In this document: piece after piece, positions 41,762-46,971 of the stretch | Numbering within the stretch: the stretch's first letter is position 1 | Layout of the letters: each line of letters starts with the position of its first letter | Source of the DNA: Lachnospiraceae bacterium | GTDB lineage: Bacteria; Bacillota; Clostridia; Lachnospirales; Lachnospiraceae | Length of the DNA: 46,971 nt | Assembly: GCA_022800815.1 (NCBI GenBank) | Contig: JAAWRC010000026.1 | Coordinates: 1-46,971, forward strand | Direction: 5' to 3' | Notes under the pieces: generated by a model | Seen by the model: the letters and a program-made list of their open reading frames with translations, nothing else | What the model was told of the DNA's origin: nothing | Database searches by the model: none | Program-made: the position numbers and the translations under genes

Positions 41762-42822
41762 CTCTATCCTCCGTTTCTGAGGTAATATATGCTGGCGGGG
41801 ATGTACCAAAGAATCATTTTTCGAAAGAAAAATCAGAAGATTATCCGATTCCTATCTATTCAAACGGAATCGAAGACGATGGCCTTTATGGATATACCAG
41901 CGAGGATTATATTCGAGGTGAAGCCGGTTGTATTACAATTTCTGCACGTGGGACCGTCGGGTTTTCCAAATTGCGGAAAGAACCGTTTTTACCTGTGATC
42001 CGTTTACTTGTAGTAAAACCCAAAGTTGAGTACATTTTACCAAAGTATTTAGAAGTAGCTATTGCATGGATAGGAATTGGCGCTTTTGGAAAGACAACGC
42101 CGCAGCTTACAGTGCCTCAAGCATCAAATTTGGAAATTCCCTTTCCCCCTCTGGATATTCAACGAAAAATTGTGGTTGAAATAGAGCAGGTCGAAAATAA
42201 AGAACAGGAATTTCGGACAGCGATGACAGGGATTCAGACGGAAATTTTCACAATCCTTGAACAATGTCAAAAGAGTGCTGTTGATTTTGTGAAATTACGC
42301 GAAGTAGTGATGTATTCCACGGAAAAGATTGATGCCCAATCCTTAGATAAAGACACCTACGTTGGCGTTGACAATCTTCTTCCTGATGTAGCCGGTAAAC
42401 GGATGTCTGAGTTTGTTCCGGTTTCAGGAAAAGTAACGGCATACCATCCCGAAAATATATTGCTATCAAATATCCGCCCATATTTGAAAAAGGCGTGGTT
42501 TGCGGATAATCACGGTGGAGCTTCTGGCGATGTGTTAGTCTTGGTGGTGAATAAAAAAATGGCCGTTCCTGGATATGTTTTTGGCTTTGTATCTGCCGAT
42601 CCATTTTTTGATTACGAGATGCAAAATATCGGAAGTAAGGTAAAAATGCCGAGAGCGGACAAGAAGAAAGTTCTGGACTTCCCAATCCCCATGCTACCCA
42701 TTCAAGAGCAACAACGAATTGCGGACGAGATTACCAGCAAGAAATCTGAAATATCCAAATTGCGCATCCAACTGAGTGCGATGAAAACAGAAAGGGATTT
42801 GGTTTTAAAGAAATATCTTTAA
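41758..42822 (+). CDS. Restriction-modification specificity subunit (HsdS-like)
   Basis: 354 residues. Two target-recognition domains (about 1-135 and 175-320) each followed by a helical spacer (EIEQVENKEQEFRTAM near 140-170; ADEITSKKSEISKLRIQLSAM at the end). Paired conserved ends of each domain: NLEIPFPPLDIQRKIVVEIE and VLDFPIPMLPIQEQQRIADEI. It reads two half-sites for the upstream enzyme. The start GTG overlaps the methylase stop (GTGA) and there is no Shine-Dalgarno sequence. The usual N-terminal strand lies upstream in this same frame, suggesting that the natural protein begins by read-in from the methylase frame. Confidence 0.88.
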   Translation: MTLSSVSEVIYAGGDVPKNHFSKEKSEDYPIPIYSNGIEDDGLYGYTSEDYIRGEAGCITISARGTVGFSKLRKEPFLPVIRLLVVKPKVEYILPKYLEVAIAWIGIGAFGKTTPQLTVPQASNLEIPFPPLDIQRKIVVEIEQVENKEQEFRTAMTGIQTEIFTILEQCQKSAVDFVKLREVVMYSTEKIDAQSLDKDTYVGVDNLLPDVAGKRMSEFVPVSGKVTAYHPENILLSNIRPYLKKAWFADNHGGASGDVLVLVVNKKMAVPGYVFGFVSADPFFDYEMQNIGSKVKMPRADKKKVLDFPIPMLPIQEQQRIADEITSKKSEISKLRIQLSAMKTERDLVLKKYL

Positions 42823-42828
42823 TGAGCA

Positions 42829-42859
42829 TGAGCGGCATTCTTATGTGGAGTGCCGCTCA
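42829..42859. terminator. Convergent hairpin after the specificity gene
   Basis: TGAGCGGCATTC (42829-42840) pairs with GAGTGCCGCTCA (42848-42859) with one G-U, loop TTATGTG. No T-run. It lies between the converging restriction operon and the chaperone operon. Confidence 0.6.
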
Positions 42860-42878
42860 CTTGCCATACGCCGTAATT

Positions 42879-43361
42879 CTATTGTGACGCCTCTGCGAGA
42901 AAAGCTTTTGCTTTTTTGTCAAGGACGTCCTTTTTTAACAGGGCGTAATCCTCCCCCATGAAACGCCGGACCATCTCCAGCGTCGTGTGCTCCTTTTCGG
43001 CCAGCTCTTCGGCGGCCTTTCGCAGCTCGGCTTCGGAAACCTGGAGCTGTTCCTCCCGGATGACGAGGCGCAGGATCTCCTCCACCTGGTGGTCCCGGAT
43101 GATTTCCTTCCGGAGTTTTTCCATCCATTCCTCCAGGCTGGTTTCTTCCAACTGGTGGTCTCCGCCCATGGCACGGTAGCGCATGGTCTGCATGAGGCCG
43201 GCCATTTCCATTTTCAGCTCATTTTCCACTTTTTCTTCTGAGAAGCCGACCCTGGACTCCCGGATGATCTGGTCCAGGAGAAGCTCTGCCTTTTCGTCGG
43301 CGGAAGAGTAAGGTTTTTTTAAGGTCAGCCCTTTATATTGGATCGCATTGTCAGGTAACAT
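42879..43361 (-). CDS. Stand-alone trigger-factor C-terminal-domain protein
   Basis: 160 residues, all matching the helical C-terminal substrate-binding domain of trigger factor (Trigger_C): the leading NAIQYKGLTLKKPYSSADEK, the ADEKAELLLDQIIRESRV helix, a VSEAELRKAAEELAEKEHTT segment (compare VTEEEIDAEVEKIA in full-length Tig), and a helical end. The N-terminal ribosome-binding domain and the middle FKBP-type prolyl isomerase domain are both absent, so it cannot dock on ribosomes in the normal way. It is the last gene of the operon, starting 3 nt after the GroEL paralogue stop with AAGGAACC inside that gene. Function as a holdase or partner of the paralogue is inferred. Confidence 0.78.
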   Translation of the reverse strand: MLPDNAIQYKGLTLKKPYSSADEKAELLLDQIIRESRVGFSEEKVENELKMEMAGLMQTMRYRAMGGDHQLEETSLEEWMEKLRKEIIRDHQVEEILRLVIREEQLQVSEAELRKAAEELAEKEHTTLEMVRRFMGEDYALLKKDVLDKKAKAFLAEASQ

Positions 43362-43364
43362 CGC

Positions 43365-44957
43365 TTATGGTTCCTTTGCTGTTTTTGGTATGGCCGTCAC
43401 CCCCGCCTCGGCAGTCATCAGGGCAGCGGCGGCCGATGCCGCGCATTGGAGGGCCAGCCGTGTCACCTTGGCGGGGTCCACGATGCCGGCCTTCATCATG
43501 TCGGTGTAAGTATCCCCCCGGACATCATACCCGCCTCCTCTTTTTAATGCCTTCACTTTGGCGGCCACGACGGAGGGCTCCAGGCCCGCATTCTCCGCAA
43601 TCTGGCGGAGGGGCATTTCCAGGGCTTTCAGGACGATGGAAGCCCCGGTCTTTTGGTCGCCGTCCAGGGAATCGGCGTAGGCGCGGACTGCCGGGACAAT
43701 ATCCAGATAGGTGGTTCCGCCCCCGGGGACGACGCCCTCCTGCAAAGCAGCCTTTGCCGCCTGCACGGCTTGTTCCATACGCCCTTTGAACTCCTTCATT
43801 TCCGTGTCCGTCGGCGCCCCGACCCGGATCACGGCGGTGCCTCCCGTGAACCTTGCCAGACGTTCCCGGAGCTTCTGGTTCTTAAAGTCGTAGCTCTCGG
43901 TCTGTATCATCCTTCGGAGCATGGCGAGATGCGCCTGTACGTCGGCAGGGTCTCCGCCCCCGTTTACAATGGCGGTATGGTTTTTGGAGACGGTCACCTT
44001 CTCTGCCGTGCCCAGCATGTCGAGGGTGGTTTCCCTTAAGGTAAGTCCAATCTGCCTGGAAATCCATGTGCCACCCGTGAAAATGCAGATGTCCTCCATC
44101 TGCTGCTGCCGCCCGTCCCCATATGCCGGGGGATGGACGGCGACGGCATTGACGACGCCCTTCTTTTTGTTCAGGATCAGTGCGGAGAGCGCACCGGCCG
44201 TGACGTTCTCTGCGATGACCAGGAGGGGACGGCCTTTCGCATGGATCTGCTCCAGAAGAGGAAGGATATCCTGCACATTGGAAATCTCGTAATCCGTCAC
44301 CAAAATGTAGGGATTCTTAAGCTCCTCCGACCGGGTTTTCTGGTCTTGGATCAGTTCCAGGTTCAGATACCCCTTTTCGTACTGCATTCCCTCCGTGATT
44401 TCCAGGCTCGTCTCCAGGTTCGGGCTCTCCTCGACGGTGATCACGCCCTCCGCCCCGATGCGGCCGAAGGCCTTGGCGGTTAGCTCCCCGGCAGATTCAC
44501 TTCCCGACGAGACGGCGGCAACCTTCCGGATGTCCTCCGGCCCCTGTACCGGCCGGGACAGCTTCCGGATGGCTGCGCAGGAGAGCTGGACGCTCCCCTG
44601 GATCCCCTTCCGGAGCTCGACGGCGTTGGCTCCCGCCGCAATGTTTTTGAGCGCTTTCTTCAAAATGCCCGCAGTAAAGAGCATTGCCGCCATCGTTCCG
44701 TCGCCTGCCTGTTCCCGGAGGGGGGCTGCCGCCTCCTTCATGATCCGGGCGCCGATTCTCTCATAACGGTCTTCCGGCTCGATGGCCTCTGCGACCTGGG
44801 TGCCGCTTCCAACCATGGATGGAAGGCCGGAGGCCTGTCCGATCAGCACGTTTCTTCCCTTTGGCCCGAAGGTCATTCGGACGGCGTCCGCCGTCTTCTC
44901 GATACCTGCCAGTATCCGTTCCCGTGACTCCTGTCCGTATAGAATCTGCCCGGCCAT
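43365..44957 (-). CDS. Divergent GroEL paralogue lacking two ATPase aspartates
   Basis: 530 residues, colinear with GroEL along its whole length. Conserved: GPKGRNVLIG, AGDGT (Asp86 = E. coli Asp87), EGVITVEES, PLLVIAENVTAGALSALILN (apical substrate/GroES groove), EEGVV-like QEGVVPGGG, and DPAKVTRLALQ. Changed: the ATPase residue Asp52 (TKDGVS) is Ser51 (VGSGTQ), Asp398 (RVEDAL) is Gln396 (RMEQAV), and GDGTTTA is GDGTMAA. The Gly/Met-rich C-terminal tail is missing (end PKTAKEP). In E. coli, loss of Asp52 and Asp398 nearly abolishes ATP hydrolysis but not binding. No groES is adjacent. GGAGG lies before the ATG. It is not the housekeeping chaperonin and probably has a specialised client. Confidence 0.9.
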   Translation of the reverse strand: MAGQILYGQESRERILAGIEKTADAVRMTFGPKGRNVLIGQASGLPSMVGSGTQVAEAIEPEDRYERIGARIMKEAAAPLREQAGDGTMAAMLFTAGILKKALKNIAAGANAVELRKGIQGSVQLSCAAIRKLSRPVQGPEDIRKVAAVSSGSESAGELTAKAFGRIGAEGVITVEESPNLETSLEITEGMQYEKGYLNLELIQDQKTRSEELKNPYILVTDYEISNVQDILPLLEQIHAKGRPLLVIAENVTAGALSALILNKKKGVVNAVAVHPPAYGDGRQQQMEDICIFTGGTWISRQIGLTLRETTLDMLGTAEKVTVSKNHTAIVNGGGDPADVQAHLAMLRRMIQTESYDFKNQKLRERLARFTGGTAVIRVGAPTDTEMKEFKGRMEQAVQAAKAALQEGVVPGGGTTYLDIVPAVRAYADSLDGDQKTGASIVLKALEMPLRQIAENAGLEPSVVAAKVKALKRGGGYDVRGDTYTDMMKAGIVDPAKVTRLALQCAASAAAALMTAEAGVTAIPKTAKEP

Positions 44958-44985
44958 AAAAACCTCCGCATTTATAGAATGTTTT

Positions 44986-45870
44986 CTACAGTTTATCCAG
45001 CTCTGTCAAGAAGGTGTCCAGTTCTTTTTCATCCATGTGATAGCCGTGTTTGTCCTCGGGGTATGCGCCTGTGCGGACGTCGTTCGCCCAGGTGGCATAG
45101 GCGGTCGCCGCCCACTCGAAGAAGTTTGCGTAGGCCTTTGCGTGGGAGGCGGGGTTGGGCATCATGCCAAAGGTATCAAAGTCCACCATCTCACAGCCGT
45201 CCGCAGCGCCGCCCGCCGCAATGGAGATCACCGGTACACGGAGCTTTTTGGCGATGGCGTTGGTAACCTCGATGGGAGTCAGCTCAATGCTCATTGCCAT
45301 CATGCCGTTCTCCTGGTATTCGTAAGCCATCCGCGCGACCTTCATGGCCTCCTCGGCCGTCTTTCCCATGCGCTTGTATCCGCCCTGCCTGTTGGTCTGC
45401 CATCCGGAGAGGGCTCCGACATGGCCGAACACCACCAGATAGTTGTCTGCCATGTATTTCAGGGTTTCATTGGTGATGCCCATGGGGAGGAGGGAGTCCG
45501 CCCCGCAGTTCATATAGTAGGAGCCATACTCCATCGCCTTTTCCTTGGAGGAATAGGTGGGTGTCTGCATATAGAAATTGATGTGGATGTTTTTGGCTGC
45601 CCGGCGTACCGTCTGGATCCACCAGGGCGCCATGTCGATCTGGAGCTGGGGGTCCTGGGCACCGTCGCCGGGAACCGTCAGACGGCAGATGTCACAGCCC
45701 GCAATCTCCGCCGCCTGTGTGAAAAACTGGTCTCTGCCGGCCGGGCACATCTGTACGATGGGCGTTCCCTCGTCCTTCAGCTTCTGAAGGTAATTGATGG
45801 ATTTGCGGCCCTTCACCACACGGGACGCAGTCACTTTTTTATCTTCTTTTGCAACAACAACTTCTGCCAT
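44986..45870 (-). CDS. Divergent PanB-family (ketopantoate hydroxymethyltransferase-like) TIM-barrel enzyme
   Basis: 294 residues aligning over the whole length with PanB. Matching segments: YLQKLKDEGTPIVQ, VFGHVGALSG then GGYKRMGKTAEEAM (PanB GHLGLTPQS...GGYKVQGR), PIEVTNAIAKKLRVPVISIAAG (PanB LAKRITEALAIPVIGIGAG), ADGCEMVDFDTFGM and AYPEDKHGYHM (PanB VYPGEEHSFH). Key PanB residues: Asp45 kept (PGDGAQ), Glu181 kept (SIELTP), but Asp84 and Glu114 appear replaced (FYMQTP, LLPMG), so metal binding and reaction must differ from ketopantoate formation. AAGGAGAAAGAGC precedes the ATG at 45870; the upstream in-frame Met is rejected. Related to the PEP mutase/isocitrate lyase fold. Confidence 0.8.
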   Translation of the reverse strand: MAEVVVAKEDKKVTASRVVKGRKSINYLQKLKDEGTPIVQMCPAGRDQFFTQAAEIAGCDICRLTVPGDGAQDPQLQIDMAPWWIQTVRRAAKNIHINFYMQTPTYSSKEKAMEYGSYYMNCGADSLLPMGITNETLKYMADNYLVVFGHVGALSGWQTNRQGGYKRMGKTAEEAMKVARMAYEYQENGMMAMSIELTPIEVTNAIAKKLRVPVISIAAGGAADGCEMVDFDTFGMMPNPASHAKAYANFFEWAATAYATWANDVRTGAYPEDKHGYHMDEKELDTFLTELDKL

Positions 45871-45949
45871 GCTCTTTCTCCTTTTCTTGTGGTCACATAA
45901 CAATGGGTTCCTAAAGCTTAAATTCGGACGGCAGATCTCTCCGTGGTCC

Positions 45950-46786
45950 TCATGCGCTGAGACAAACGCCCCCGTCGATGATGAGGGAAGCGCCGTTCAT
46001 GAAGCTGGATTCGTCGCTGCCCAGGTACACGGCCAGAGGGGTGATCTCGTGGGGGAAGCCGATGGCCGGCATTTTGGGGTCATCTCCCAGGGCAAAGCGG
46101 GAGGATTTCACCATCCACTCCTTCGCATGGGCATTGTACCCGGTCATCCGGTGTATGGCGGCTCCGCCCTCGTGGACAGTGCCCATGCTTTTGTTGATAT
46201 TGGTGAGGACAGGCCCCGGACAGATCGCATTGCAGCGGATCCCGTCACGGCCATATTCAAAGGCGATGGCCTTCATCAGGGCGTTGGCTCCGGCTTTTGA
46301 CGCACAGTAGGCCGGGCCGCCTGTCGCACTCTCGAAAGCGGCATTTGAGGTGATCATCACGATCGACGCACTCACTTCGTTGGCAAGAAAATACTGCAGC
46401 GCCGCGCGGGTGATCTTCATCGAGGCAGTCAGATTGACGGAGAGCATTCTCTCCCACAATTCGTCGGTCATCTCAGCCATCGGAGTAAAATTATCCGCCG
46501 CCCCGGCATTGTGGGACAGCACGTTGCAGGTACCGAAGGCATCCGCGCAGACCCGGACCGCATTCCCGCAGTCCTCAGATTTTGTTACATCGCAGGAAAC
46601 GATGCGGATGTTTTCTTCAAGGCCCAGCTCTTTTGCCTCTTTCGCAAGAGCCGAAAGCGCATCCATATTGCGGGCCGCCGCCACGACCCTGGCTCCCTCC
46701 TTCAGATATGCGAGGGCGATCGCCTTCCCCATACCAGAGCTGGCGCCGGTGACAACAGCCGCTTTTCCCGACATTCGTCCAGCCAT
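45950..46786 (-). CDS. Short-chain dehydrogenase/reductase (SDR)
   Basis: 278 residues. TGASSGMGKAIA cofactor loop, HNAG in place of the usual NNAG, catalytic Ser in MITSNAAFESATGG and YCASKAGANAL for Tyr-Lys, and the C-terminal SSFMNGASLIIDGGVCLSA. VAAARN at the second strand end suggests NADP preference. An insert of about 35 residues (TVHEGGAAIHRMTGYNAHAK region, about 200-235) is longer than in the other SDR of this window. GGAGTGGTTGAA precedes the ATG at 46786. It is the first gene of the minus-strand operon with the PanB-like enzyme and the two chaperone-like genes, 79 nt upstream of the PanB-like start. Confidence 0.9.
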   Translation of the reverse strand: MAGRMSGKAAVVTGASSGMGKAIALAYLKEGARVVAAARNMDALSALAKEAKELGLEENIRIVSCDVTKSEDCGNAVRVCADAFGTCNVLSHNAGAADNFTPMAEMTDELWERMLSVNLTASMKITRAALQYFLANEVSASIVMITSNAAFESATGGPAYCASKAGANALMKAIAFEYGRDGIRCNAICPGPVLTNINKSMGTVHEGGAAIHRMTGYNAHAKEWMVKSSRFALGDDPKMPAIGFPHEITPLAVYLGSDESSFMNGASLIIDGGVCLSA

Positions 46787-46873
46787 TTCAACCACTCCTT
46801 TCCCTTCCATGTGGCTTGTTCTGTGGTGACTTGTGCAAAACAACTAAAATACTTGAGAGCTCTTCTTTTATAC

Positions 46874-46887
46874 TGTCATTTCTCACA
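46874..46887 (-). promoter_or_regulatory. Degenerate copy of the shared operator
   Basis: TGTCATTTCTCACA agrees at 12 of 14 positions with TGTCATTTGTCAGACA-type operator sequence TGTCATTTGTCAGA (35992 onward) when read in the same orientation. It lies about 90 bp upstream of the minus-strand operon start. If real, the chaperone operon would join the TRAP/transketolase regulon. The palindromic core TGTCNGACA is damaged, so confidence is low. Confidence 0.25.
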
Positions 46888-46953
46888 ATTTTATTGTAGT
46901 TTGCCTTTGGAGCAATTACTATTCTTATCCATATGTAATAAAAAAAGGAATTT

Positions 46954-46971
46954 CTACATAATATTATGTAG
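46954..46971. promoter_or_regulatory. Perfect 18-bp palindrome at the right edge
   Basis: CTACATAATATTATGTAG is its own reverse complement over 18 bp, the size of a dimeric regulator site, about 170 bp upstream of the SDR start. It touches the window end, so what lies beyond it is unknown. Confidence 0.4.

Noticed and set aside
43365-44957. Housekeeping groEL
   Set aside because: No groES beside it, two catalytic aspartates replaced and the GGM tail missing.

Overview
The window looks like a chromosomal segment of a GC-rich Lachnospiraceae-type member of the Clostridia. Evidence: codY, a comM/dprA/topA/codY gene order typical of Firmicutes, strong AGGAGG-type ribosome binding sites, TTGACA/TATAAT promoters, lipobox lipoproteins, TRAP transport and many short-spaced co-directional operons. 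This assignment is inferred from gene content, not from a marker-gene comparison.

Layout. 1-1100: AT-rich left edge, a decayed radical SAM/SPASM gene and a likely TetR C-terminal remnant. 1098-4439: lipid/repair operon (MGDG-synthase/UgtP-like glycosyltransferase, PlsY-family acyltransferase, endonuclease IV, DUF3786-like protein). 4594-10806: strong promoter, complete branched-chain amino acid ABC transporter (livJHMGF) and an L-cysteine desulfidase (cyuA-like). 10974-13811: PflX-type radical SAM protein, RlmI-type rRNA methyltransferase, Uma2 nuclease. 14033-17196: carbamate kinase and an orphan lipoprotein (minus strand), then an alpha/beta hydrolase. 17373-23059: comM, dprA, topA, codY. 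23184-26459: ABC-class ATPase (minus), family 2 glycosyltransferase, NUDIX hydrolase. 26465-32261: response regulator, histidine kinase, 990-residue double-FtsX permease and its ATPase.

From 32419 to the right end is the accessory catabolic region. A TRAP transporter (dctPQM) and a split transketolase pair plus short-chain dehydrogenase carry the same 17-nt operator at their promoters (palindromic core TGTCNGACA, as in FadR-type GntR regulators), so they probably form one regulon for import and cleavage of a sugar-acid-like substrate. Between the two transcription units lies a non-coding block of about 440 bp with long nested inverted repeats around several perfect hairpins: a candidate large structured RNA. 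An AT-rich island (about 38.9-42.8 kb) carries a compact restriction-modification system, a nuclease-methylase fusion followed by a specificity subunit in the -1 frame; a canonical G_GGA_AAA slippery heptamer sits where the two frames would join.

The minus-strand operon at the right end (46786 down to 42879) encodes a short-chain dehydrogenase, a divergent PanB-family enzyme, a GroEL paralogue that has lost two of the three ATPase aspartates, and a stand-alone trigger-factor C-domain. Two chaperone-like genes translated directly behind a metabolic enzyme suggest a dedicated folding or assembly module; this is the most unusual system in the window. No tRNA, rRNA, CRISPR array or intact insertion sequence was seen.
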